From Bradyrhizobium macuxiense (GTDB taxonomy: Bacteria > Pseudomonadota > Alphaproteobacteria > Rhizobiales > Xanthobacteraceae), in the NCBI RefSeq assembly GCF_007993935.1, contig NZ_VITY01000011.1:186001-250000 (forward strand): a stretch of DNA of 64,000 bases. The letters run 5' to 3'. Position 1 is the first letter of the stretch. Every line of letters starts with the position of its first letter. The position numbers and the translations under genes were made by a program. Shown in pieces: positions 1 through 8,881 of this stretch. The notes beneath the pieces are model-generated. The model was not told the DNA's origin. It worked only from the letters and a program-made list of their open reading frames with translations, and did no database searches.

Positions 1-1
1 T

Positions 2-664
2 GTTCGCGTAATTGCCGCTACCAACAAGAACCTTGAAGAGGCTGTGGCAAGGAATGAGTTCCGCGCCGACCTCTATTATCGGGTCAACGTGGTTCCTTTG
101 CTGCTGCCGCCGTTGCGTGAAAGGCGCAGCGATATTCCGCTTCTCGCCACAGAGTTTCTCAAAAAATTCAACCGCGAGAACGGCCGTGCGCTGACCTTCG
201 ATGTGAGTGCTATTGAAGTACTGATGAAGTGCGGCTTTCCCGGCAATATCCGCGAGCTCGAAAATTGTGTCGCGCGCACTGCGACCCTGGCGCCTGGACC
301 ATCGATCGTCAGAAACGACTTTGCATGCTGCCATGGTCAGTGTCTGTCTTCGGTGCTGTGGAAGAGCAGATCGGACGAGATAGCGCAGGAGCCGGGACCG
401 AGCGCGTCCATGGCCGTGAGGGTCGCTGCGCCGCTAACAGAAGCTGCTGCGCCAGCCTCGCCTGTCGGCGGCGAGCTCGCTCCGCTGGCACCTGCGGGCG
501 CAGCCTTGGTAAGTGGCGCGAAGATAACTGATCGTGAGCGGGTCATTGCCGCCATGGAAAGATCCGGGTGGGTACAGGCCAAGGCAGCGCGCCTGCTGGG
601 ATTAACGCCGCGCCAGATAGGCTACGCGCTGAGGAAATACGGCATCGAGATCAAGCGGTTCTGA
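2..664 (+). CDS. nifA: NifA, nitrogen fixation transcriptional activator (3' part, cut by window edge)
   Basis: Sigma-54 dependent activator of nif and fix genes. The frame is open from the first bases, so the N-terminal GAF domain and most of the AAA+ domain lie outside the window. Visible are the end of the AAA+ domain (VRVIAATN, FRADLYYRVNVVPL, the GNIRELENC motif), an Ala/Pro-rich linker, and a C-terminal Fis-type helix-turn-helix (AAMERSGWVQAKAARLLGLT). After the conserved Cys of RELENC, the linker carries FACCHGQC, a Cys-X4-Cys motif. That is the hallmark of the redox/oxygen-sensitive NifA of rhizobia, as opposed to the NifL-controlled type. fixA follows on the same strand after about 500 bases, the order known in Bradyrhizobium. 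Identity is very secure; only the start is missing. Confidence 0.97.
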   Translation, partial: VRVIAATNKNLEEAVARNEFRADLYYRVNVVPLLLPPLRERRSDIPLLATEFLKKFNRENGRALTFDVSAIEVLMKCGFPGNIRELENCVARTATLAPGPSIVRNDFACCHGQCLSSVLWKSRSDEIAQEPGPSASMAVRVAAPLTEAAAPASPVGGELAPLAPAGAALVSGAKITDRERVIAAMERSGWVQAKAARLLGLTPRQIGYALRKYGIEIKRF

Positions 665-1115
665 GCACGCTATTGGACTCGCGCCCCATCCCCAACCTGC
701 AACAACTGTGACCAAGACGATCAAGTGCACGATCCGATGCGCTCGGTCCGTCTGCGCTGGATTGATCATGGTCGACGGGAACTGCGGTCACAGGAGAAAT
801 TGACCTGGTCCACGAGCGATCGACTTGCTCCTCGCGGTGCGAGGCATCATCCGCTGGAATCGGGTGCGGAACCAGGGGCGCCCTTAAGCGCTGGGCCCGC
901 TGCGGCGGGATGATCTGCGTCTGGATTGATTCGGGTAGAAGCGCCTTCCGTTAAGTTGAGCTCTTCTCGATCAGAGCGGCCACACATCATGCCACTAGCA
1001 AGACGCTGTCGCAGCAACCACGAATGTCGATTTTGTTTTGTCGGCGAACGTCGGGCGGCTACTGCCATTTCGCCTAAGCCTTTGCCTTCGAGTCGAATCT
1101 TGAGCCATCGCGCGT

Positions 1116-1131
1116 TGGTACGACACTTGCT
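1116..1131 (+). promoter_or_regulatory. Sigma-54 (-24/-12) promoter of fixA
   Basis: TGGTACGACACTTGCT matches the RpoN consensus TGGCACG-N4-TTGCW at all but one fixed position, with GG and GC ten bases apart. It lies 40 bases before the fixA start. About 110 bases upstream, at 1007-1022, is TGT-N10-ACG, one base off the NifA binding site TGT-N10-ACA; it may be the activator site but is not perfect. Control by NifA is the expected arrangement. Confidence 0.85.
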
Positions 1132-1170
1132 GTCCGGATGGTCAAGCTACAGCAACTTCTGGAGAAGTAT

Positions 1171-2013
1171 ATGCACAGTGTCGTCTGCATCAAGCAGGTT
1201 CCCGACTCCGCGCAGATCCGCGTGCACCCGGTGACCAATACGATCATGCGCCAGGGCGTGCCGACCATCATCAATCCATATGACCTCTTCGCGCTGGAGG
1301 CCGCGCTGCAGCTGCGCGATCAGTTTGGCGGCGAAATTACCGTACTTACAATGGGCCCCCCCTCGGCGGAGGATTCCCTACGCAAGGCGCTGACCTTTGG
1401 CGCCGATCGTGCCGTTCTGCTCACCGACCGCTGCTTCGCGGGCTCCGACACGCTGGCAACAACTTACGCACTGGCGACCGCCATCCGAAAGATCGCTAAG
1501 GAATATGGTCCGCCTGACCTCATCTTTACTGGCAAGCAGACGATCGACGGTGACACCGCGCAGGTTGGCCCCGGCATCGCGAAACGGCTCGGCGTGCTGC
1601 AGTTGACCTATGTCGCTAAGGTCAGAGCCCTGGACCTCACCGCGCGTACGATTGAAGCGGAGCGGCGCTCCGAAGGCGGTGTCCAAGTCCTGCACACCAG
1701 ATTGCCGTGTCTCATTACCATGCTGGAGGCGACCAACCAAATTCGCCGCGGTGCCATGGCCGATGCATTGCGTGCCGCTCGCGCGCCGCTCGTGAAATGG
1801 AGCGCGCAAGACGCTGGCGTCGAAGACCTCTCCAGATGCGGTCTCAAGGGCTCCCCGACCGTTGTCAAGCGGGTGTTTGCCCCCTCTGCGCGCGCTGAGA
1901 AAGCGGCGCTGGTGGAGGCCGCCGAGCAGCCGGCGCAAGCGTTGATTGATGCCATCTTCAAGCACCAGCCCAAGCTTGAAACCGAGCTTGTGACACTGGC
2001 ACGAGATGCCTGA
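1171..2013 (+). CDS. fixA: FixA, electron transfer flavoprotein beta-type subunit
   Basis: ETF-beta-like subunit of the FixABCX complex, which supplies low-potential electrons to nitrogenase. The protein (280 residues) starts MHSVVCIKQVPDS and carries typical ETF-beta segments: NPYDLFALEAAL, then the AMP-binding region around FTGKQTIDGDTAQVGPGIA and LPCLITMLEATNQIRRGA. The ATG at 1171 is preferred over an upstream in-frame start because GGAG precedes it closely and it matches the family's N-terminus. It stands alone: no fixB, fixC or fixX follows, which is normal in Bradyrhizobium, where fixBCX is elsewhere. The sigma-54 promoter at 1116-1131 implies NifA control. Confidence 0.96.
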   Translation: MHSVVCIKQVPDSAQIRVHPVTNTIMRQGVPTIINPYDLFALEAALQLRDQFGGEITVLTMGPPSAEDSLRKALTFGADRAVLLTDRCFAGSDTLATTYALATAIRKIAKEYGPPDLIFTGKQTIDGDTAQVGPGIAKRLGVLQLTYVAKVRALDLTARTIEAERRSEGGVQVLHTRLPCLITMLEATNQIRRGAMADALRAARAPLVKWSAQDAGVEDLSRCGLKGSPTVVKRVFAPSARAEKAALVEAAEQPAQALIDAIFKHQPKLETELVTLARDA

Positions 2014-2590
2014 TCTTGAGGAGCTTGGCGATGAGCAATGTTATCAGAGCACACGACTAGCGGAGGGACGGACCGCTGCCAGGAAAGAGATGGCATGATC
2101 GAAACCGTGCGGTCGATAGCAATGGTCGGGGCCAGATTGGGCCGGAAACCGCCAAAGCGTCGACCATGGCGAAGCGCAGCAGGGATGTGCCGTAGTTCGA
2201 GCCCGGAAAATATCTTGGATCGAATAACAGCTCGCCAGAACGGAACGCCGCATCGCCAGCCGAGCAATAGCCGCATCCGCTAACCTGGCCTTGCCTCTGT
2301 CCGATACCGCAGGGCAGCCTGCCGAACCAGAAATGGCCGACCGGGTGCGAACGGCGGAAGCTGGCTGGTCCACATATCTCAACAAGAGCAAGACAGCATT
2401 GGCGCAGACGGTCAGCTCACCCGGCATCAATGCGAGGAAACGCGCCGATACCGGTGGAGGGCGGGTAGACGATTATCAGGTGGATGAAGCTCCGTGCAGC
2501 AGTACGGGACCCATTGCTGCCTGGACGCCCTTGGCCACGGTTTATTTGGCCGCAATGGCGAACCTTGACTTATAAGCGTGGGGCCGACGG
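2014..2590. other. 577-base gap without a recognisable gene
   Basis: Between fixA and the convergent transporter gene. Short ORFs exist on both strands, but none has a ribosome-binding site together with a recognisable protein pattern. No strong hairpin with a T-run was seen at the fixA end. Confidence 0.5.
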
Positions 2591-3946
2591 CTAGCGTGGT
2601 GTGGCTTGCACGCCTAAAGCCTTGCCCGGCCCTTCAGGCCGGAACGGCTTCGCAACTTTCGATGGCTTGGCGGTCCCTGGATAGACGGTGAGTGCCGCGA
2701 TGATGCCGAGCAGAGCTGCAAACATCAGCCAAAGGCCAGGTGAAGCCTTATCATCTGTTTGGTCGATTAACCAAGTCGAGGCGAGTGGCGTAAAGGTGCC
2801 AAACAACGCGGCCGCGAGTGCGAAAGCCAGAGAGAAGCAGGTTGTGCGCACATGCGACGGTACGATCTCAACAAGAGCGCCGAGCATAGTGCCGCTATAG
2901 ATGCCGAAATAGAACGAGAACATCATTGCGACCGCCAGCATTTTGCCGAAAGTGGGTGCGCTTACCAACCAGTGCAATGCCGGATAGGTGGTCACCAATG
3001 CAAGGCCCGCAATGGTTAGCAAAACCGGCTTGCGGCCAACTCGATCGGAGACGGCGCCGCCAATTGGATTCCAGATGAAGTTGCTGACGTCAACCAGAAG
3101 CGTCACCAAGAGCGCGTCCTGGGTGGACAGTTTCAAGACGTTCCTGCCGAATGTGGGCGTGTAGACTGTGACGAAATAGAACGTCGTTGTAGTCAAGATC
3201 GCGATCATCATTCCGAGAATGATGACGCGCCAGTTGGTGAGGGCCGAGGCAAAGACCTCGCGGGCCGTAGGATGCTTCTTCATGGCCAGAAATTCTGGCG
3301 TTTCCTCCAGTGTCCGGCGCAGGAAGAAGATAAGCGGAATAATGAGGCAGCCGAGAAAGAACGGGATGCGCCAGCCCCAGGCAGCTACTGTTTCGACCGA
3401 CATCGATTCGTTCAGCACGTAGCCAACAATCGCCGCGACAAAGATCGCGACCTGCTGGCTGGAAGACTGGAACGAGGTGTAGAAACCACGCTTGCCCGGA
3501 GTTGCAATTTCCGACAGGTAGACCGAGACGCCGCCAACCTCGACGCCGGCGGAAAAGCCCTGCAGCAGCCGTCCAGCTAGCACGATGATGGGGGCAGCAA
3601 TGCCGATCGTCGCGTAACTGGGACAGAAGGCGATGATCACAGTGCCGATTGCCATAATTGAGAGCGTGACGATCAGACCTTTCCGACGGCCAATCTTGTC
3701 AATATAGGCTCCGAGCACGATCGCGCCGACCGGACGCATCAAGGCGCCAAGCCAGAACACGCCGAAGGTGTTGAGCAGCGAAGCCGTCTCGCTCTCAGAC
3801 GGGAAGAATGCCTTCCCAATGGCGCTGGCGTAAAAGCCGAACAGAAAAAAGTCGAACTGCTCCAGAAAATTGCCGCTAGTTGCACGCAAAATTGCGCCGA
3901 TGCGCGATTTCACCGTAGGTGCCTGCGCGATGAACATTTGTGGCAC
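2591..3946 (-). CDS. MFS transporter of the metabolite:H+ symporter (MHS) family
   Basis: Twelve-helix inner-membrane proton symporter, probably for an organic acid. Typical MHS features are NFLEQFDFFLFGFYA at the first helix, GALMRPVGAIVLGAYIDKIGRRKG (the family signature in loop 2-3), AGRLLQGFSAGVEVGG, and a second DRVGRKP motif after helix 7. It resembles citrate/tricarballylate transporters, but the substrate cannot be read from the sequence. The start is taken as a GTG at 3946 because GGAGGAA lies eight bases before it; the long upstream extension of the frame lacks any family pattern. This gives 451 residues, the usual length. The acyl-CoA synthetase gene lies upstream on the same strand, about 255 bases away. 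Confidence 0.85.
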   Translation of the reverse strand: MPQMFIAQAPTVKSRIGAILRATSGNFLEQFDFFLFGFYASAIGKAFFPSESETASLLNTFGVFWLGALMRPVGAIVLGAYIDKIGRRKGLIVTLSIMAIGTVIIAFCPSYATIGIAAPIIVLAGRLLQGFSAGVEVGGVSVYLSEIATPGKRGFYTSFQSSSQQVAIFVAAIVGYVLNESMSVETVAAWGWRIPFFLGCLIIPLIFFLRRTLEETPEFLAMKKHPTAREVFASALTNWRVIILGMMIAILTTTTFYFVTVYTPTFGRNVLKLSTQDALLVTLLVDVSNFIWNPIGGAVSDRVGRKPVLLTIAGLALVTTYPALHWLVSAPTFGKMLAVAMMFSFYFGIYSGTMLGALVEIVPSHVRTTCFSLAFALAAALFGTFTPLASTWLIDQTDDKASPGLWLMFAALLGIIAALTVYPGTAKPSKVAKPFRPEGPGKALGVQATPR

Positions 3947-4201
3947 TGCGAGTTTCCTCCCCGTCTGAAATGGCCGGTTGCGGAAAAACCTCACGCCCGC
4001 CCAACTGCAACTTAGGCCGGAATCTCTCGTCATAGACACTACCGGCCGACCCGAAAGCGCCTGATCTTTTCGGCATATTTTCGGCAACGGTGGCATTGCC
4101 GCACAAAGTTTCGGATTTGTTTTGCGATGTTCAGCGAGGAACCATCCGCGGACCTGTCGATGGCAACGCAAATATTGTGTCCGACTTCAGCCCTCGGAAA
4201 G

Positions 4202-5737
4202 TCAATCGCTGCTTTCTTGGTGGCTCGATCGAGTGTCGATTGTCCTCAGCGTGAAATGCTGAACTTTTCCCAACGCCGTTCGCGGCAATTCTTCCGTGAA
4301 GATGATTTCGCGCGGTGTCTTGAAGCGGGCGAGCTGCGATTGGACATGCGCTGTCAGTGCATCGGCTTCGATACGAGCCCCCGGTTGCCTGATCACATAA
4401 GCGATTGGCACTTCATCCCAGCGCTGATCGGGCCGACCAATGACAGCGCATTCGGCGACATCGGGATGCTCCATCAGCACACGCTCGATTTCTGCCGCGT
4501 AGATATTTTCTCCGCCGGAGATGATCAGATTCTTCTTGCGATCAAGAATCCAGAAATACCCATCGGCATCGCGGCGGCCGATGTCACCAGTACGATACCA
4601 GTCGTTATGAAATGCCTCGCGTGTTGCCTGTTGATTGCCCCAATATCCGCAGAAGATACTGGGCCCGCGCACTGCGATCTCACCTGGGGTGTCTGGCTGC
4701 AACGTATTGCCTGCATCGTCGGTGATCGTCGCTTCACAGCATAGACCAGGTAAACCGGTCGACCCGCCACGCGCAAGATCGCCGCCGAGTCTCGTATATA
4801 CTGCAATGGGGCAAGTCTCTGTCGAACCGTAAACCTGCAGGACTGGCACCCCGCGCGCGACAAAGCGTTCGCTAAGGTGCTTCGGCACCATTGTCGAACC
4901 AGTGCAAATTGCCTTCACGGAGGATAAGTCCGTCGTCGCCCACCGAGGATGGTTGGTCAGGGCTTGTATCGTGGCAGGCACCAAAACTGCCAGCGTAGGC
5001 CGGTCGCGCTCAAACGCGGCAAGCGTCGCCTCTGGCGTAAAACGCGAGTGAATAGTAACCGTCGCGCCGTGATGCAACGCTGGCGTAGTCAGGATATTCA
5101 GGCCGCCAACGTGAAACAAAGGCAACACTGTCAAGACATGATCGGCCGAGCTGAGGTCATGCATGTGCTGACTCATAACCCCATTCCACAGCAACGCTTC
5201 CTGACGCAGCACGGCTCCTTTCGGTCGCCCTGTGGTCCCTGACGTATAGACAATCAGAAAAGGGCAGGACAGGTCTGCGTCTGGATTGCGACCGTCGCTG
5301 CAGCCTCGCTCCAGGAGGCTGTCCCACTTGCTCCCGCCGGAAGGCTCAAAATCCAGGCCGACAACGAGTGTGTCGGGCAGTTGCTCCGTCAGAGCTGGCA
5401 GGAGTGCGTCGAAGACGTGTTCAAGAACGAGCACCTTGGCGCCGGCGTCGGACAGGATGAAGAGCTGCTCGCCGACCGCAAGTCGCCAGTTCAGTGGCAC
5501 GAGGATTGCGCCGAGCCGTGCGCAGGCATAAAGCAGGGCCAGATAGTCAGGGCGGTTCTGGCTGAGGATCGCGACGCGGTCACCTTGCTCGACGCCGAGC
5601 TCGCTTTGTAGGGCGCGAGCGACATGCTCGATCCTTTGATTGAAGGCGGCGTAGCTTAAAGTCTGCCCATCGAAATGGATCGCGGGTTTGTCGGGAGCGA
5701 ACGACGCGTTACGCTCAATCAGTGTGCAGAGATTCAC
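4202..5737 (-). CDS. AMP-forming acyl-CoA synthetase
   Basis: Cytoplasmic ligase that activates a carboxylic acid to its CoA thioester through an acyl-adenylate (ANL superfamily). Key motifs are all present: the P-loop-like LIVYTSGTTGRPKGAVL, VYGSTET, YRTGDIGRRDADGYFWILDR, the hinge region DRKKNLIISGGENIYAAEIE, and the C-terminal lysine in RTALGKVQ. The length of about 511 residues is normal. The GTG at 5737 is preferred to an upstream TTG because the N-terminus VNLCTLIERNASFAPDKPA aligns with the family start. The substrate is unknown; a short or branched acid is possible given the carboxylase genes at 11.7-15.2 kb and the transporter downstream, but that is inference. Confidence 0.88.
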   Translation of the reverse strand: MNLCTLIERNASFAPDKPAIHFDGQTLSYAAFNQRIEHVARALQSELGVEQGDRVAILSQNRPDYLALLYACARLGAILVPLNWRLAVGEQLFILSDAGAKVLVLEHVFDALLPALTEQLPDTLVVGLDFEPSGGSKWDSLLERGCSDGRNPDADLSCPFLIVYTSGTTGRPKGAVLRQEALLWNGVMSQHMHDLSSADHVLTVLPLFHVGGLNILTTPALHHGATVTIHSRFTPEATLAAFERDRPTLAVLVPATIQALTNHPRWATTDLSSVKAICTGSTMVPKHLSERFVARGVPVLQVYGSTETCPIAVYTRLGGDLARGGSTGLPGLCCEATITDDAGNTLQPDTPGEIAVRGPSIFCGYWGNQQATREAFHNDWYRTGDIGRRDADGYFWILDRKKNLIISGGENIYAAEIERVLMEHPDVAECAVIGRPDQRWDEVPIAYVIRQPGARIEADALTAHVQSQLARFKTPREIIFTEELPRTALGKVQHFTLRTIDTRSSHQESSD

Positions 5738-5917
5738 CTCAGGTCGTCCCCGTCGTTGAGATCTGCGCAATACGTCTGCCCCGAGGCATCAGATCGCTGA
5801 GCCTATGAAGTCCATCTCGCGATCCCAATCGCGGGCTGTTGCGTCGAGTGGCCCCCAGGCGGGGACGATCATCAGGCGGTCCTAACAGGAAAATGCAGCT
5901 TTTGATGATGTCATTTG

Positions 5918-6187
5918 TCATGGGCCTTGCCTCGATGGATGCCCCTTGAGAATTGAAAGTTTCGGTGCCTGCTCAACTGCTGAGTTTTGCTCGGCATTGT
6001 TTGCATGCATCTGCCGGTGGTGATACTCACACCACGACGATTGTTTCTTGCCTGGTCTTCGAATTACAGGCTCGCCGCACATATAGGCTGCTCTGGCATC
6101 TCCATCTTTGAATCCGACAATGGCTCGGCATTGGCCCTCGGTGTGGTCGATCAATAGAACCTTCTTCGCGCCATCGGGTTTTTTCAC
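5918..6187 (-). CDS. Small protein with a GcrA-like C-terminal zinc motif
   Basis: 89 residues from a GTG start at 6187. The core reads QCRAIVGFKDGDARAAYMCG, then P-rich residues and SSWCEYHHRQ. The Cys...Cys-Gly-x-Pro...Trp-Cys-x-Tyr-His spacing resembles the C-terminal zinc-binding part of the cell-cycle regulator GcrA (pattern CRWP...FCG.P...YCEHH). The N-terminal DNA-binding helix-turn-helix of GcrA is missing, so this is either a separate small family or a stand-alone C-terminal module. Function unknown. Confidence 0.6.
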   Translation of the reverse strand: MKKPDGAKKVLLIDHTEGQCRAIVGFKDGDARAAYMCGEPVIRRPGKKQSSWCEYHHRQMHANNAEQNSAVEQAPKLSILKGHPSRQGP

Positions 6188-7004
6188 CGTGCCGCTCCGA
6201 GGTGCCAGGCAATCGTTTCCAATGTCGCACCAGTCATGCCGGGCGACACTTACAACCCAAGCCCGTTGAGAACGCCAGCGATCGGTTGATCCTCGCGCAT
6301 TCGCGAGATTCTGGCGCCCGCCAACTTTGACGAACAGAACGAAAAGGTTCGTTCGTCGAACCGGCTTGGGGACCTATTCCAGCTACTCGAGGGACTCGGT
6401 TTCGAAGGCCTGAAACCCTGGAGGCGGGCAGGGGAGTAGGATGGAGTTCGACGACGCCGGTCATCGGGAGTCGGGATTGAAATGAACATTTGCGGCGTGA
6501 TTCTGAGACGTTGAGACATTCGCGATCCTTACCTCGGCCTGTCCCGAGACTGACGCCACCTCCCTGAGACCGTACAACTTAACGTTACGTCCGATTCAAG
6601 CCCTTTGGCTCCGCATTGTGAATATGTCCGAAGCTCCGGGGCTCATTGGCTGAACGCAGCCCCGGCGTCTGGTACGAATTGGAAGCCTGACATTTACAGG
6701 GACGTTGGTGAGGAAGGCGACAACGGACCAACGCGGCAACGAGCAAGCGCTTCCTTCGCGAACCTGTGACTTTGCAAGATTACGTTCGCCGCACGAAAGT
6801 GGGAAGATCTACCAGCCTGCCAATTGTGGTGGGGGTGGGCTTGAGCGCTGAGTCTGGTCTTCTCGCCACAATGTCGCTGTTGCCGGTCGACATGAGTTGG
6901 CGTTATCGAACTGGCGGGTAGCGCGGCTAACGTTGAGTTCACAACGTCAAATGAACGATTGGTCCAGACTTGCGTCGCCTTCGAACCGATTGGGACCGCG
7001 CCGA
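6188..7004. other. Gap holding a dispersed promoter-like repeat and a possible gene remnant
   Basis: No convincing intact gene. On the minus strand an ORF starting MSQRLRITPQMF at 6519 lies 52 bases downstream of repeat copy 1 and breaks into low-complexity Arg/Ser/Pro sequence after about 25 residues, so it looks like a broken gene. On the plus strand 6299-6438 reads as an acceptable 45-residue segment without a start, unrecognised. Confidence 0.4.
6571..6603 (-). repeat. Dispersed promoter-like repeat, copy 1
   Basis: One of four related 33-base elements in the window (others at 11165-11197, 16558-16590, 59229-59261). Read on the minus strand it is CTTGAATCGGACGTAACG followed by TTAAGTTGTACGGT: a TTGAAT box and a TACGGT box 19 bases apart, with a near-palindrome in the spacer. 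A 19-base spacer is typical of MerR-family promoters. An ATG reading MSQ... follows 52 bases downstream. The role is inferred, not shown. Confidence 0.5.
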
Positions 7005-7307
7005 TCAGAGGCTGCTTTCGATGTGTGCGCGAATGGCGTTGGCGTCGGAGTCAATCCAGCCGCGTTCCCGGGCGCTTGCGACCATCTTGGCGTAGGCTGT
7101 TTCCCAGGTCTCATAGTCCTTGAGGCGACCGGGCAGCGTAGGCACTAGATCAATAGGGACCAATGCATTGTCTTGGTCAACGAGCGTGATCCCTCTCAAG
7201 GCTGAAGTGCTAGGGTTAACTGGGTCCATCAATACGACCTTGAAGTTGCAAAAATCCAAAGGATTCACCAGTCTGAGGCCCGTTTGTGAGGAATATTCTA
7301 TCACCAT
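7005..7307 (-). CDS. Hypothetical protein downstream of flavin reductase
   Basis: 100 residues, starting MVIEYSSQTGLRLVNP after a good ribosome-binding site (GAGGAG eight bases upstream of the ATG at 7307). The sequence is well balanced, with a C-terminal helical stretch (KDYETWETAYAKMVASARERGWID). No family recognised. It lies 79 bases downstream of the flavin reductase gene on the same strand, so the two are probably co-transcribed; it could be a partner or substrate-side component of the same flavin-dependent system, but that is only context. Confidence 0.6.
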   Translation of the reverse strand: MVIEYSSQTGLRLVNPLDFCNFKVVLMDPVNPSTSALRGITLVDQDNALVPIDLVPTLPGRLKDYETWETAYAKMVASARERGWIDSDANAIRAHIESSL

Positions 7308-7386
7308 TGCTCGGCTCCTCATTGCGGCCTTCGAATTAATCCGGCCGATGTTCGTTTCGGATAGAGACAGTACACAAAGACTGCAC

Positions 7387-7911
7387 TCAGTCATGCGGTA
7401 AGGTTCGAAGCGCGCCCTGCAAGTTGATCAATGGCTCGCCATGACCGGGGCGGGTCGCGACAACTCGGCCGATAAAGATGCTATGTGTACCAATCGTCTT
7501 GTGATCGTGCAAAATGCACTCGAGCGTGCAAACTGCGCCCTGCAAAAGCGGCACATCGAGAACGCCCTGATTCCACCGCGCCGTATCGAAGCGATGGGCA
7601 CCTTTAGCGGCATCCCGGCCGCCGAATCGCAGCGCGAGGTCCTCCTGATCACCCCCGAGAAGATTCACTCCAAAACTTCTGTTGGCGAGTATCGCGTCAT
7701 GAGCCTCAGATCTGGAATCGATGGCGACCAGCAGACAGGGCGGCTCAATGCACATGGAGGCCACAGAACTGACCGTCAGCCCACGCCGGCAGACGGTCTT
7801 TCCGGTCGTCACAATTGCGACACCACTCGCCAGGTTTCGCATGGCCTCACGGAACTCTGTCGCCTGAATGGATGGGATGTCGCACATGTCGAACGGAAAC
7901 TGGGAGTTCAT
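7387..7911 (-). CDS. Flavin reductase family protein (HpaC/RutF-like)
   Basis: NAD(P)H-dependent flavin reductase domain protein of about 174 residues, the usual size. Typical features are FREAMRNLASGVAIVTTG at the N-terminus, LTVSSVASMCIEPPCLLVAID (flavin-binding strand and loop), the segment SFGVNLLGGDQEDLALRFGG, and LECILHDHKTIGTHSIFIGRV near the end. Members supply reduced flavin to a two-component monooxygenase or reduce flavin directly. No monooxygenase partner gene is seen next to it; a small unknown gene follows at 7005-7307. Confidence 0.85.
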   Translation of the reverse strand: MNSQFPFDMCDIPSIQATEFREAMRNLASGVAIVTTGKTVCRRGLTVSSVASMCIEPPCLLVAIDSRSEAHDAILANRSFGVNLLGGDQEDLALRFGGRDAAKGAHRFDTARWNQGVLDVPLLQGAVCTLECILHDHKTIGTHSIFIGRVVATRPGHGEPLINLQGALRTLPHD

Positions 7912-8307
7912 AACCTGCCTATAGAGTGGTACGCGGTTTCCAGCGCATCGCTATGCGCACATTGTTTAGTTTAATCAGGCGTCTCGTGCTGGTTGTTCGA
8001 TGGGGCCCAGCGATGGACAGAGTGCAGCCGGGCACGACTATCCCGTTGCATCGGTAGTGACGACGAATCCGGAAGGCGCGGAACGGCTCGCCGCATTGCG
8101 CCGAACTGCGCTCGACGGCCGCAGCCTCGAGGACCTGGCCATTTCGGCTCATTGCAGCGAAACTCCTGCTAAGGCGCTTCGAGAACCCGAGGTCGCGATC
8201 GGTACAGGTTGCCTGAACGAGGTCGGTAGGCGCCCGGACGCCAACTGATGCGATTTCCGTAGTGGCGAGCAGATTCCGCCCCTCTCTGTTGTAGGGCATC
8301 AGCGCCT

Positions 8308-8499
8308 CTATTGCGTTCTGACAACGTTGAGAACGCGCGTTTTAGCAGCGAGAAGATGATGATCCAGCGTCGCGTGCAGCACACCGCGCAACTCTGGCGG
8401 GATCGATGCGTCTGTGTCGATCAGTTCTCGAAACTTCCGCACAATGTGTTCTATCTGTGCGATTGAATCGAACACTTCCATCATTGGCGAGGGCGTCAT
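8308..8499 (-). CDS. Small hypothetical protein
   Basis: 63 residues from an ATG at 8499 with a strong AAGGAG seven bases upstream, which fixes the start. The sequence is mostly helical (MEVFDSIAQIEHIVRKFREL...). No family recognised. It lies about 380 bases downstream of trpC on the same strand; linkage to the trp genes is not shown. Confidence 0.55.
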   Translation of the reverse strand: MTPSPMMEVFDSIAQIEHIVRKFRELIDTDASIPPELRGVLHATLDHHLLAAKTRVLNVVRTQ

Positions 8500-8881
8500 T
8501 GATTGTCTCCTTTGACGCGCAGCGCGCATGATGCTGAGAACCTTGATCTCGCCAATAGCGTGTTGGTGATTCCGTGGAGAGCTTCGCACCGGATATTGCG
8601 CGCTGGCAGTGGTCCGTCGCCGCTAAAGCTTGGTCCAATGCGCCAAGCTCGTCGCTGCGCCCCGGAAGTGGCGGTGCGATGAGCCATACAGCGCCGCCAT
8701 CTTCGCGTGCCGATTCGAGCGCGCGGGTGGAATGAAGGCGAATGGCACCTCAGGGCTGGCCTGATTGGGTGCCATGAACTAGCAAGTTCTGGTTTGCCTA
8801 TCGAACTGCCCCGGTGCCTTGATGCCGTTTGCGATGAGAACTCGAAGCTATTCCAGCCTCTTTGAACGGCGTTTCCAGTCA

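Noticed and set aside
1007..1022. NifA upstream activator site for fixA
   Set aside because: TGT-N10-ACG is one base off the consensus, so it is mentioned with the promoter but not called as a site.
1378..1965. 195-codon ORF opposite fixA
   Set aside because: Shadow of fixA on the other strand.
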